64,000 nucleotides of DNA from Streptomyces sp. MMBL 11-1. Lineage in GTDB: Bacteria > Actinomycetota > Actinomycetes > Streptomycetales > Streptomycetaceae. A model generated the notes under the pieces. It was not told the DNA's origin and did no database searches. It was given only the letters and a program-made list of their open reading frames with translations. The stretch is from assembly GCF_028622875.1 (NCBI RefSeq), contig NZ_CP117709.1, forward strand, positions 2,728,001 to 2,792,000, in the 5' to 3' direction. A program made the translations under genes and the position numbers. Shown here in pieces: positions 7,539-15,738 of the stretch (position 1 is its first letter; each line of letters starts with the position of its first letter).

Positions 7539-8034
7539 TGTGCAGATAGCCCGGCGCGGTGCCGATCCGCTCGAACCCGGCCTTGGCGAGCACCCGTTGG
7601 GAAGGGGCGTTGTCGGTGACCGTCGCCGCCTCGACGCGGTGCAGCCCCAGCCGGTCGCGGGCGGCGGCGCAGACCGCGTCGACGGCGGCGGTGGCGAGAC
7701 CGCGTCCGGCGTGGTCCGCGTCGACCCAGTAGCCGAGGCGGGCGTTGCGGTACGGGCCCCGCTCGACGCCGGAGAGCGTGAAGGCGCCGATCACCCGGCC
7801 CTCGTCGTCCGCGAGCGCCCAGGGCATGGCCCGCCCCGCGTCCCGGTCGGCGAGCAGCGCGGTGAGCCGGGCGGCCTGGCCCTCGACGGTGTAGAAGGCC
7901 TCGGGGCGTACGGGTTCCCAGCGGCGCATGTAGGCGCGGTTGCGGGTGAGAGCCGTGGCGAAGGAGGCCGCGTCGGTGATCGCGACGGGGCGGAAGCCCA
8001 CGTCCGGGGCGATGCGCTGGAGGTGATCGGTCAT
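7471..8034 (-). CDS. GNAT family N-acetyltransferase (RimJ/RimL type)
   Basis: A 187-aa acetyltransferase with a complete RimJ/RimL fold: VGFRPVAITDAASFATAL at the N-terminus, GAFTLSGVERGPYRNARLGYWVD in the centre, the acetyl-CoA pyrophosphate-binding DHAGRGLATAAV motif, and the signature ending NAPSQRVLAKAGFERIGTA. These enzymes acetylate N-terminal amines of ribosomal proteins or small-molecule amines; the substrate here is not predictable. A GTG at 8040 would add two residues. GTGAGG lies immediately before the ATG, too close for a normal ribosome-binding site, so a leaderless mRNA is possible. The 3' end overlaps the convergent acetyltransferase gene by 68 bp. The two are only distantly similar, so this is not a recent duplication. 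Confidence 0.87.
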   Translation of the reverse strand: MTDHLQRIAPDVGFRPVAITDAASFATALTRNRAYMRRWEPVRPEAFYTVEGQAARLTALLADRDAGRAMPWALADDEGRVIGAFTLSGVERGPYRNARLGYWVDADHAGRGLATAAVDAVCAAARDRLGLHRVEAATVTDNAPSQRVLAKAGFERIGTAPGYLHINGRWRDHHLFQRLLHDDPPAG

Positions 8035-8064
8035 CCTCACACGCTAGGGCACGCCCCGGGAGCC

Positions 8065-9207
8065 TCAGCGGCCGTACCTCGTGTCCGCCGCCGGGTCCAG
8101 CGCCAGCCGGTAGCCGCGCTTGACGACCGTCTGGATCAGCCGGGGCACGCCCAGCGCCGACCGCAGCCGGGCCATCGCCGTCTCCACCGCGTGCTCGTCG
8201 GTGCCGCTGCCGGGCAGGACCCGCAGCAGGTCGGCGCGGGCCACCACCCAGCCGGGGCGGCGGGCCAGCGCCCGCAGGAGGGCCATGCCCGCGGGCGGCA
8301 CCGCGCGCAACGCGTCGTCGACGAGGACGGCGTGGCCCCGGATCTCGACCCGGTGGCCGGCGACGGGCAGGACGCGGGCGGCGAGGGGGAGCCGGGCGCA
8401 CAGCAGCTGGACGAGGGGGCCGAGCCGGAAGCGCTCCGGCTGGAGGGTGTCGATCCCCCGGTCCTGGAGCGGGAGGGCGGTGACCGGTCCGACGCAGGCG
8501 ACCAGCACGTCGTCGCGCAGGGCGCCGAGGATCTCCGGGAGCAGTCCGCGGGTCTCGGCGCGGCCCAGGAACGAGGCGGCGGCGGGGGCGCTGGTGAAGG
8601 TGATCGCGTCCAGGCCCCGGGCGGCCGTGACGTCGAGCATCCGGTCGAGCGGGGCGATGTCCTGCGGGGGCATCCAGCGGTAGACGGGGACGACGACGAC
8701 GTCGGCGCCCGCGGCGTTGAGGGACTCGACGAAACCGGGCAGCGGTTCGCCGTGCAGCTGGAGGGCGATCCGGCGGCCGGCGACGCCTTGGGCGAGGAGC
8801 CGGTCGAGGACCTCGGCCATCGATTCGGACCCGGGCGACCAGGCCTCGGTCAGCCCGGCGGCCCGGACGGCGCCCTTGACCTTGGGGCCCCGGGCGAGGA
8901 GTTCGACCCCGCGCAGCGTCTTCAGCAGGGCGTCGCCGACGCCCCAGCCGTCGGCCGCCTCGATCCAGCCGCGGAAGCCGATCGCGGTGGTGGCGACCGC
9001 CACGTCGGGGGCGTGGCCGATCAGCTCCTCGGTGGCGGCGAGGAGTTCGCTGTCGTCGGCGAGCTGCACGATCCGCAGGGCCGGAGCGTGCAGGACGGCG
9101 GCCCCGCGGCGTTCGAGGAGGGTGGCGAGCTCCTCGGCGCGACGGGCGGCGGTCACGCCGACGGTGAAGCCCGCGAGAGGGCCGTGCGTTGTGTCGTCGT
9201 CCTGCAT
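8065..9207 (-). CDS. nnaR: Uroporphyrinogen-III synthase-like regulator NnaR
   Basis: A 380-aa protein fusing a HemD-like bilobed domain (residues ~1-265: FTVGVTAARRAEELATLLERRG, TFTSAPAAASFL, VACVGPVTA) to an OmpR-type winged-helix DNA-binding domain (~285-375: ALLRALARRPGWVVARADLLRVLP, HAVETAMARLRSALG, IQTVVKRGYRLAL). This fusion, directly downstream of narK, is the architecture of NnaR, a nitrate/nitrite assimilation regulator that acts with GlnR in Streptomyces coelicolor. The main role is therefore probably transcriptional control and not heme synthesis. ATG 9207 follows an AGGAGCCGGGA tract. A well-matched GlnR box lies 92-107 bp upstream (9299-9314). The 143-bp gap to narK and its own box suggest separate transcription. 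Confidence 0.88.
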   Translation of the reverse strand: MQDDDTTHGPLAGFTVGVTAARRAEELATLLERRGAAVLHAPALRIVQLADDSELLAATEELIGHAPDVAVATTAIGFRGWIEAADGWGVGDALLKTLRGVELLARGPKVKGAVRAAGLTEAWSPGSESMAEVLDRLLAQGVAGRRIALQLHGEPLPGFVESLNAAGADVVVVPVYRWMPPQDIAPLDRMLDVTAARGLDAITFTSAPAAASFLGRAETRGLLPEILGALRDDVLVACVGPVTALPLQDRGIDTLQPERFRLGPLVQLLCARLPLAARVLPVAGHRVEIRGHAVLVDDALRAVPPAGMALLRALARRPGWVVARADLLRVLPGSGTDEHAVETAMARLRSALGVPRLIQTVVKRGYRLALDPAADTRYGR

Positions 9208-9298
9208 GGCGTGATCCCGGCTCCTGTGTTTCCCGCTGGTACGCGATGTGCGCGGGCCCGAGCCTGTCAACGATGCGTGTCGGGCTCGGTTCCCCCGT

Positions 9299-9314
9299 AT
9301 TTCCCGGCCGTTAC
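9299..9314 (-). promoter_or_regulatory. GlnR box upstream of nnaR
   Basis: On the minus strand the sequence reads GTAAC-N6-GAAAT, matching the GlnR half-site pair gTnAC-n6-GaAAC at nine of the ten specified positions (the fifth base of the second half-site differs). A second pair follows in phase but weaker (GAACC-N6-GACAC). A TTGACA -35 hexamer lies 28 nt downstream at 9265-9270. The position fits activation of nnaR by GlnR under nitrogen limitation. Confidence 0.6.
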
Positions 9315-9350
9315 GTCGCACGACGCCGGCCGGTCGTCCGGTGACCGGCC

Positions 9351-10682
9351 TCATACCTCCGCGTAGCCGACCTGGGCCCGCGTGGGCACGGACGCGGGCC
9401 GGCGAAGGTATACCGCCCAGGTCAGGGCGAAACACACACCGTAGAAGGCGAGGAAGGACCAGAAGGCCGCGGTTCCGGTTCCGGCGGCCTGGAAGGACTG
9501 GCGGAAGGCGAGGTTGATGGCCAGGCCGCCGAGCGCGCCGACGGCCCCGATGAGGCCCATGGCCGCGCCGGAGAGCCGCCGTCCCCGGGCCGCGGCCGCC
9601 TCCCCGTCGAGCCCGCCGGCGAGGGCCTTGGCGTGGAAGATGCCGGGGATCATCTTGTACGTCGATCCGTTGCCGAGGCCCGTCAGGACGAACAGGGCGG
9701 TGAAGCCGGTGAGGAAGACGGGCAGCGAGGCGGTCCCCGAGGCCTGGATGACGACGCCGGTGGCGGCGGCCATCGCGGCGAAGGTGGCCAGGGTGATGCG
9801 CGCGCCGCCGAACCGGTCGGCGAGCCGGCCGCCGACGGGCCGGATCAGGGAGCCCAGCAGCGGGCCGATGAAGGTGAGCGAGGCGGCCTGGAGCGGAGTC
9901 CGGCCGAACTGGATCTGGAGCACCAGGCCGAACGCGAAGCTGTAGCCGATGAACGAACCGAAGGTGCCGATGTAGAGGACCGACATGATCCAGGTGTGCG
10001 GGTCCCGGACAGCTTCCAGCGCGGCCCCGGTGTCGTTCTTCACGGGCCGGAGGTTGTCCATGTACAGGGCGGCGCAGACGCCGGCCAGGACGATCAGCGG
10101 GACGTACACGCCGAGGACGATCCGGGGGTGCGAGGCGCCCAGCGTGCCGATGACGAGCAGACCGACGAGCTGGACGACGGGGACGCCGATGTTGCCGCCG
10201 CCCGCGTTCAGGCCGAGCGCCCAGCCCTTCCTCCGCAGCGGGAAGAAGGCGTTGATGTTGGTCATCGACGAGGCGAAGTTGCCGCCGCCGATCCCGGTGA
10301 GCGCCGCCACCGCGACGAAGGTGGCGTACGAGGTCCCGGGCTCCATCACCCAGAACGCGGCCAGGGTCGGGACGAGCAGGCTCACCGCGCTGAAGACCGT
10401 CCAGTTGCGGCCGCCGAACCGGGCGACCGCGAAGGTGTACGGGACCCGCACCAGCGCGCCGACGAGGGTGGCGGTCGAGATGAGGAAGAACTTCCCGGCC
10501 GGGTCGATGCCGTACTCCGGCCCCATGAACAGGACCATCACCGACCACAGGGTCCAGATGGAGAATCCGATGTGCTCGGAGAGCACGGAGAACCACAGGT
10601 TGCGGCGGGCGACGCGTTCGCCCTTCTCCCGCCAGAAGGTCTCGTCCTCCGGCTCCCAGGTCTCGATCCAACGGCCTGCCAT
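9351..10682 (-). CDS. narK: NarK-type nitrate/nitrite transporter (MFS)
   Basis: A 443-aa major facilitator with about 12 membrane segments. It starts MAGRWIETWEPEDETFWREKG, followed by RNLWFSVLSEHIGFSIWTLWSVM (TM1). The nitrate signature GIGGGNFASSMTNINAFFP sits in TM5 and a second NNP-like GLGNGSTYKMIPGIF segment in TM11. Both signatures carry the glycine-rich face found in nitrate/nitrite porters. It moves nitrate or nitrite across the cytoplasmic membrane. A GGAGG ribosome-binding site lies 7 nt upstream of ATG 10682. The neighbour nnaR supports a role in assimilation. An inverted repeat and a partial GlnR-like site lie upstream at 10700-10750. Confidence 0.93.
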   Translation of the reverse strand: MAGRWIETWEPEDETFWREKGERVARRNLWFSVLSEHIGFSIWTLWSVMVLFMGPEYGIDPAGKFFLISTATLVGALVRVPYTFAVARFGGRNWTVFSAVSLLVPTLAAFWVMEPGTSYATFVAVAALTGIGGGNFASSMTNINAFFPLRRKGWALGLNAGGGNIGVPVVQLVGLLVIGTLGASHPRIVLGVYVPLIVLAGVCAALYMDNLRPVKNDTGAALEAVRDPHTWIMSVLYIGTFGSFIGYSFAFGLVLQIQFGRTPLQAASLTFIGPLLGSLIRPVGGRLADRFGGARITLATFAAMAAATGVVIQASGTASLPVFLTGFTALFVLTGLGNGSTYKMIPGIFHAKALAGGLDGEAAAARGRRLSGAAMGLIGAVGALGGLAINLAFRQSFQAAGTGTAAFWSFLAFYGVCFALTWAVYLRRPASVPTRAQVGYAEV

Positions 10683-10699
10683 CACGCGCCTCCACAAGG

Positions 10700-10750
10700 G
10701 GTCGGGGTGTTGTCCCCGACCATAGGGAACCCGCGTTTCGGCGTGGTGCC
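10700..10750 (-). promoter_or_regulatory. narK upstream region: inverted repeat and possible GlnR site
   Basis: A perfect 8-bp inverted repeat GGTCGGGG-N6-CCCCGACC occupies 10700-10721, directly abutting a TATGGT hexamer (minus strand) that could be the -10 box. It could be an operator or a 5'-UTR hairpin. Further upstream, GGCAC-N6-GAAAC on the minus strand (10735-10750) resembles a GlnR site with one weak half. Confidence 0.4.
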
Positions 10751-10831
10751 GTGAGGTGACCGGTGCGCAACCTCACTCTCACGGTGCGGCTCCCGGCCCG
10801 GTGAGACGCGCTGCCCGCGACCGCCCCGCGA

Positions 10832-11803
10832 TCAGGAACGGTTGCGCATCAGTGACCGGTCGCCCTCGGGAAGCCATGAGCCGGCCGGGGGAACCATCCA
10901 CCCCTCGGCAAGCGCCAACCGGTCGGCGGCGTTCCGCAACGCGTCCACGCCGGGATGGTTCAGGCCCTTGCGCCAGACCAGTGCCAGCGGCGAGAGCGGA
11001 ACGGGGTCGACGAGAGGCCGCACCACCGTTCCGGGCAGCGGCGGAAAGCCGACGACGGCGAGCACGGGGTGTCCCCCCTTCGACATGACCCGCTGGAATT
11101 CGGCCACCCCCACGGCCAGCGGAACGGGCGGGGCCATGGTGACGCCCCACTCGGCGAACAACAGCGCGGCGAGGTCGGTCCACTCCCGGGTCCGCTCGTT
11201 GCCGGCGCCCGCGTAGACGGTCTCCCCGGACAGCTCCGCCAGGGCGACGGCCTCCCGCGCGGCGAGGGGGTGGGAGACGGGCAGCATCAGGGCCATCGGC
11301 TCGTACCGCACGGGGTGCACGGAGAGCCCCGCGCGCACCGCAGGGGCCAGCCCGGCGACCCGGCCGAAGGAGGCGTCGAGCCGGCCGGCCAGGATCTCGG
11401 CGGCGGCCCAGGTGAGACCGGACTCGAAGCGGGCCATCAGCTCGCACTCCGGCAGCAGTTCGCGGGCCCGCGCCAGCACCCGGGCGGCGGCCGTCCCGTC
11501 GCTGTTCAGGTCGACGAGCAGCGGCCGGGCGGGCGCACCGCTGAAGACCCCGGCCAGTTCGGCGTGCGCGTCGAGGACCCGGCGGGCGGGCGCCAGCAGG
11601 CGTTCGCCGTCCGGGGTGAGCGTGACCTGCCGGGTCGTGCGGACGAACAGCTCGACGCCCAGCCGGCGCTCCAGCCGCCGGATGTCCCGGCTCAGCGCCT
11701 GCTGCGCGACGAAGAGACGGGCGGCGGCGCGGGTGAAGTGCAGTTCGTCGGCGACGGCGAGGAAGGCGCGCAGGAGACGGGGGTCGGTGTCGGCGGAAGG
11801 CAC
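10832..11803 (-). CDS. LysR family transcriptional regulator
   Basis: A 323-aa LysR-type regulator. The winged-helix domain covers residues ~8-66 (PRLLRAFLAVADELHFTRAAARL, QQALSRDIRRLERRLGVELF). A linker helix and a periplasmic-binding-like effector domain follow (LLVDLNSDGTAAARVLARARELLPECELM...). The ligand is unknown. It is divergent from the MFS gene at 11906 with a 102-bp shared intergenic region containing ATTGACAACACG, the usual arrangement for a LysR regulator controlling its neighbour. The first in-frame ATG of the conserved domain at 11803 gives the standard short N-terminus (MPSADTD). The C-terminal ~25 residues (AEGWMVPPAGSWLPEG...) extend past the typical domain end. Confidence 0.9.
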   Translation of the reverse strand: MPSADTDPRLLRAFLAVADELHFTRAAARLFVAQQALSRDIRRLERRLGVELFVRTTRQVTLTPDGERLLAPARRVLDAHAELAGVFSGAPARPLLVDLNSDGTAAARVLARARELLPECELMARFESGLTWAAAEILAGRLDASFGRVAGLAPAVRAGLSVHPVRYEPMALMLPVSHPLAAREAVALAELSGETVYAGAGNERTREWTDLAALLFAEWGVTMAPPVPLAVGVAEFQRVMSKGGHPVLAVVGFPPLPGTVVRPLVDPVPLSPLALVWRKGLNHPGVDALRNAADRLALAEGWMVPPAGSWLPEGDRSLMRNRS

Positions 11804-11905
11804 ACCGCGAATCTACCGCGCGGGTCACCATTGACAACACGGACGCGTGAATCGGTGCGGAGCAGGTGTTGGACCCGGGCGGTGGAGCACGGCCAGCCTG
11901 GTCGT

Positions 11906-13354
11906 ATGCCGATATCCCCCGCCGCCGGCCCGGAGTCCGCGCCCCGGCCCGCACCGTCCCGCCCTGCCGCCCCTCCCCGGTCCGCCCCGGCCGCCCGCCC
12001 GGTCGCCTCCCGCCGGCCCCTCCCGCCTGCCCGCCCGGACCGGACCTCCGCGCCGCCGTCCGCTCCCCTGTTCGCCGTCGCCGGAGGCCAGTTGGTCGCG
12101 GCCCCGCGCTCCGCGCCCGGAAGCGGCGGCGCCGGGAAACGGCCGTCGGCCAACCCCTACCTCCGGCTGCTGGCCACGCCGGGGGCCCGGGCGTTCACGG
12201 CGGGCAACCTGATCGCCCGGCTGCCGATGGGGATGTTCAGCGTCAGCGCGGTCATCATGATCGCCGGGTCCCGGGGGTCGTACGCCCTGGCCGGGGCCGT
12301 CACGGCGACGGGCCTGGCCGCGACGGCGGTCGTCGCGCCCTTCACCGCCCGGCTCGTGGACCGTTTCGGGCAGGCACGCGTCGCGGTCCCCGCCACCGCG
12401 CTCGCCGTGCTGGGCTCGCTGGCCCTGGTGCTCTGCGTGCACCACGACGCCCCGGCCTGGACGCTGTTCGCCGCGTACGCCGCGACCGCGACGACCCCGA
12501 ACACCGGCGGGATGTCGCGGGCCCGCTGGGCCCATCTGCACCGGGGCGACCCGGCGGCCCTGCACACCGCGAACTCCTTCGAACAGGCCGCCGACGAGCT
12601 GTGCTTCATGCTGGGCCCGGTGCTGGCCGCGACGCTCTGCGGGGCGCTGTTCCCGGAGGCGGGCACGCTGGTGGGGGCGGTGCTCCTGATGAGCGGCGTC
12701 CTGGTCTTCGCCGCCCAGCGCGCCACGGAACCGCCCGTCACCCCCCGTACGAGGGCGGTGGCCTCGCCCCTGCGCACACCGGGGGTGGCCGCGCTGCTGG
12801 CGGTCTTCCTCGCCACGGGGGCGGTGTTCGGGGCGCTGGAGGTGGTCTCCATCGCGCATGCCGGGGGCGCGATCCTGGCGCTCCAGGCGGCCGGGTCGTG
12901 CGTGGCGGGCCTGGTCTACGGCTCGCTGCGGCCCGCCCGGAACGTCCGCATCAGACTGCTGCTGTGCCTGGCCGGGATGACGGCGCTGATGTCCCTGCCG
13001 CTGCTGGCCGCCGCCGGCTCCGCCTCCCTGCCGGTCCTGGCGCTCTGCCTGCTGGTGGCGGGGGCGGCGACCGCGCCGACGATGGTCACGGGCATGACGC
13101 TGGTCCAGCGCTCCACGCGCCCGGAGCAGTTGAACGAGGGCATGACGCTCGCGGTGACGGCGCTGCTGGGCGGGGTCGCGGCCGGGGCCGCGGCCGGCGG
13201 CTGGCTGGTCGAGCACGCCGGAACGGTCACCGGCTACGCGGCCCCGATGTCCGCGGCGGCCCTCGCCCTGGTCATCGCGGGCGCGGGGGCCGGGGCGGCC
13301 GCTTCGCCCCGCACCGCGGAACGGGCCAAGGCAGCCACCCCGGAGGGGAGTTGA
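11906..13354 (+). CDS. MFS transporter, probable drug/metabolite exporter
   Basis: A 482-aa major facilitator with about 12 hydrophobic segments and an unusual ~80-residue Pro/Ala/Arg-rich cytoplasmic N-terminus (PAAGPESAPRPAPSRPAAPP). The first TM region (NLIARLPMGMFSVSAVIMIAGSRG) and the loop VDRFGQARVAVPATALAVLG, a variant of the MFS loop-2 motif, identify the family. The middle loop SFEQAADELCFMLGPVLAATLCG is typical of YfcJ-like Streptomyces exporters. Substrate unknown. Divergent from a LysR gene that probably controls it. ATG 11906 is the first start after the intergenic region, though a later start beyond the Pro-rich leader cannot be excluded. Confidence 0.85.
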   Translation: MPISPAAGPESAPRPAPSRPAAPPRSAPAARPVASRRPLPPARPDRTSAPPSAPLFAVAGGQLVAAPRSAPGSGGAGKRPSANPYLRLLATPGARAFTAGNLIARLPMGMFSVSAVIMIAGSRGSYALAGAVTATGLAATAVVAPFTARLVDRFGQARVAVPATALAVLGSLALVLCVHHDAPAWTLFAAYAATATTPNTGGMSRARWAHLHRGDPAALHTANSFEQAADELCFMLGPVLAATLCGALFPEAGTLVGAVLLMSGVLVFAAQRATEPPVTPRTRAVASPLRTPGVAALLAVFLATGAVFGALEVVSIAHAGGAILALQAAGSCVAGLVYGSLRPARNVRIRLLLCLAGMTALMSLPLLAAAGSASLPVLALCLLVAGAATAPTMVTGMTLVQRSTRPEQLNEGMTLAVTALLGGVAAGAAAGGWLVEHAGTVTGYAAPMSAAALALVIAGAGAGAAASPRTAERAKAATPEGS

Positions 13355-13420
13355 CCTGGGCCGATGGCTGGGAGAGGCTGATCCGGCCGCTGTTCACGCG
13401 TATCCGGGGGGACTTCTCAC

Positions 13421-15145
13421 ATGGCGACCACGACCGGAGGTCTGCGCGTCGGACCGGACGCGACCCCGGACCGCTACCGGCTGCGGCGGTCCATCGGGCG
13501 CGGCGGGGAGGCGGTCCTCTACCTCGCGGACCTGGAGCTGTCCGGGGAGGCCGAGCCCGTCGTGGTGAAGGTCCTGGACACCCGCGCCACCATGACGGCC
13601 GAGGGCTTCGCCCGGATCAGCGCCGCGTGGAGCGACCAGGCGGAGCTGCTCCGCTTCGTGCACCGGGTCGGCGTGATCGGCGTACGCGAGCACTTCGAGG
13701 GCCCGCCCCCGCACCCCCCGGGCCAGGCCGGGGAGAGCACCGGCCGCTGTCTCTACCTGGTGATGAACCACGTGGAGGGCCTGGACCTGCGGGACTGGCG
13801 GGCCGAACGCACCCTGGAGACCCCCGCCGAGCGGCGCGAGGCCGTCCGCTGCCTGGAGCAGCTGGCCGAGGTGCTGGACCGGCTCCACTCGGGCGCCGCC
13901 ACCCCGTCGGGCCGCGTGGTGGTGCACGGCGACCTCTCGCCCGGCAATGTGATGGTCGACTCCGACGGGCAGGCCACCCTGGTGGACTTCGGGCTGAGCA
14001 AGCTCGCCCCCGAACACCGCACGACCGAGGTCTGGTTCACCCCCGGGTTCGCCGCACCGGAGGTGCACGAGGGCGTACGGTCCCCGGCCGCCGACCGGTA
14101 CGCGTTCGGTGCCATCGCCTACTTCCTGCTCAGCGGCGAGACCCCGCCCACGGCCCCGGAGCAGCTGCGCGAACGGTTCACCGCGCTGCCGGAGGTGGCC
14201 GGGCTGCCGCCCGAGCGGCAGGCCGCCCTGCTCGCGCTGTACGACGCCGACCCCGGCCGCCGCCCGGAGTCCCTGACCGGCTGGGTGCGGCAGCTCCGCC
14301 CCGCGGTGGTCACGACGACGTCCCGCGCCCGCACCGTCACGGCCCCTCCCCCGCCCACGTCCCCGCCGCCGGGAGCGGTCCCGCCCGGGGCCGCTCCCTC
14401 CGCGCGCCCGCACTACGTTGCGCCGCAGCCACCGCCGGCGCCCCCGTCGGCCCAGCCGCCCGTGACAGCGCCGGACACGAGGCGCCCCCGCCCGAAGTAC
14501 CTGCTGCCGCTGGGTGCGGCGGCGGCCGTGGCCCTGCTGGTGACCGGCGGAGTCCTGGGCTCCCAGTTGGCCTCGGGCGACGGCGGGGACACCGCGTCCG
14601 GCAAGCGCCCGGAGGCGACCAGCACGGTCACGGAGAGCCCCACGACGGAGCCGAGCCCGGAGCCCAGCGCTCCGTCGGACGCGCCCGGGACGCCGACACC
14701 CGACGCTTCCGGCACCCCGGATGCCGACAGCTCACCCACGCACGTAGACCCGCAACCTCAGTCACTGACCGCGCTGACGCCGGTCGACGGCATCGATTTC
14801 GCCACGGAGCCGGTCGTCCTGAACACCCGGAGCTTCGACACCGCGCTCAGCGTGAGCCTGCCCTGCATGGGAAGGCACTCCACCGAGTACAACCTGGGGC
14901 GCGCCTGGTCCACCCTCCGCTTCACCGGCGGCATGTCGGACAGCTCGCCCCAGTCCCAGGGCAAAGTGACCCTCCTGGGCGACGGCAAGATCCTGGCCTC
15001 CGGAACACTGTCCCTGGGCAAGGAGCGGGCGTTCGAGGTCCCGGTCACGGACGTGCTGCGGCTGCGCATCACGGTGGACAAGGTCTCGGGCCAGTGCGGT
15101 CGCAGAAGCCGGGCCGCCCTCGCCGATCCTGTACTGGAGCCCTGA
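13421..15145 (+). CDS. Membrane Ser/Thr protein kinase with extracytoplasmic NPCBM-like domain
   Basis: A 574-aa Hanks-type kinase. Glycine loop IGRGGEAVLYLADL is at residues ~25-38 and VVVKVL holds the ATP lysine near 49. The catalytic loop is HGDLSPGN near 169 instead of the usual HRDLKPEN, so it is a non-RD kinase that keeps the catalytic Asp and Asn. DFG is near 190, and an APE-like segment AAPEVHEG follows. The kinase domain is followed by a Pro-rich linker, one membrane segment at ~360-383, a Thr/Ser/Pro stalk, and a ~115-residue C-terminal domain outside the cell (TALTPVDGIDFATEPVVLN ... FTGGMSDSS ...). That domain resembles the NPCBM/NEW2 carbohydrate-binding fold. It could sense cell-wall or sugar ligands. 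GGGGGGAC precedes ATG 13421. Confidence 0.85.
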   Translation: MATTTGGLRVGPDATPDRYRLRRSIGRGGEAVLYLADLELSGEAEPVVVKVLDTRATMTAEGFARISAAWSDQAELLRFVHRVGVIGVREHFEGPPPHPPGQAGESTGRCLYLVMNHVEGLDLRDWRAERTLETPAERREAVRCLEQLAEVLDRLHSGAATPSGRVVVHGDLSPGNVMVDSDGQATLVDFGLSKLAPEHRTTEVWFTPGFAAPEVHEGVRSPAADRYAFGAIAYFLLSGETPPTAPEQLRERFTALPEVAGLPPERQAALLALYDADPGRRPESLTGWVRQLRPAVVTTTSRARTVTAPPPPTSPPPGAVPPGAAPSARPHYVAPQPPPAPPSAQPPVTAPDTRRPRPKYLLPLGAAAAVALLVTGGVLGSQLASGDGGDTASGKRPEATSTVTESPTTEPSPEPSAPSDAPGTPTPDASGTPDADSSPTHVDPQPQSLTALTPVDGIDFATEPVVLNTRSFDTALSVSLPCMGRHSTEYNLGRAWSTLRFTGGMSDSSPQSQGKVTLLGDGKILASGTLSLGKERAFEVPVTDVLRLRITVDKVSGQCGRRSRAALADPVLEP

Positions 15146-15182
15146 CGCGTCCTGGCACGCAAAAGCTCTCCGGCATGCAGAA

Positions 15183-15222
15183 AAGCCTCCGCCCCGCGAG
15201 TGAACTCGCGGGGCGGAGGCTT
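15183..15222. terminator. Terminator between the kinase gene and ssrA
   Basis: Perfect 18-bp inverted repeat (15183-15200 with 15205-15222) and a TGAA loop. On the minus strand it is followed by TTTT, so it fits a rho-independent terminator for ssrA; it also stops convergent kinase transcription. Confidence 0.8.
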
Positions 15223-15230
15223 ACATGGGG

Positions 15231-15618
15231 TGGTGGAGATGGCGGGAATCGAACCCGCGTCCAACGGTGCGGAACCAGGGCTTCTCCGAGTGCAGTTCGC
15301 TGCGCTTTTCTCGGCCCCGGAGGTCACGCGAACAAGCCTCCGACAGGCCCAGCCACTGTTTGATTTCCTTCTCGGCCCCGTGGCCGGGCCGAGAAGTTTA
15401 GATCCCTAGCTGATGCCAGGATCCGGGTCGGGATCACCCCCGGGCTGACACTCCGCAGAGTCTTCGCTTAGCTGCTAATTAGGCAGCGAGGGCGAAGGCG
15501 GAGGAATCGCGCTTGGAATTGGCGATTATTGTTTGCGACATATGGTTTACGAGATCATTGCCGCTTCCTCGACTCGCTTCCCCTGCTTCGACATCCGCTG
15601 TCGAAACCGATCATCCCC
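15231..15618 (-). ncRNA. ssrA: Transfer-messenger RNA (tmRNA)
   Basis: About 388 nt on the minus strand. The 5' end begins GGGGAUGAUCGGUUUCGACAG, which pairs with the 3' end reading ...CAUCUCCACCA, including an encoded CCA at 15231-15233 and the T-arm GGUUCGAUUCC. The internal reading frame encodes the tag ANSKRDSSAFALAA followed by UAA (near 15480-15525). This is a normal actinobacterial proteolysis tag ending in ALAA. The pseudoknot region with the GGCCCGG stem is visible downstream of the tag. tmRNA works with SmpB, encoded 120 bp upstream on the same strand, to rescue stalled ribosomes. The mature 5' end would come from RNase P processing; the hexamer TACGAT (minus strand, about 15664-15669) is a possible -10 box of the precursor. 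Confidence 0.97.
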
Positions 15619-15713
15619 ATGTTGATTTTTCAAAACGCGCACCTTCGCTGAGGTGCACGGCCCATCGTACGTGACCAACGCCGGACGATGCCACTGTATT
15701 CCTGCCCCGGCCG

Positions 15714-15732
15714 CCTGCCCCGCCGGGGCAGG
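15714..15732 (-). terminator. Terminator hairpin after smpB
   Basis: Perfect short hairpin CCTGCCCC-GCC-GGGGCAGG beginning 7 bp beyond the smpB stop. Confidence 0.5.
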
Positions 15733-15738
15733 CGCCGC

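Noticed and set aside
8065..9207. Ordinary heme-pathway uroporphyrinogen-III synthase
   Set aside because: The C-terminal winged helix, the GlnR box and the narK neighbour fit the NnaR regulator better; no other hem genes are adjacent.
15231..15618. Integration site of a mobile element at ssrA
   Set aside because: ssrA is a common target for integrases, but its flanks here are core genes with no integrase, direct repeat of the ssrA 3' end or foreign composition.
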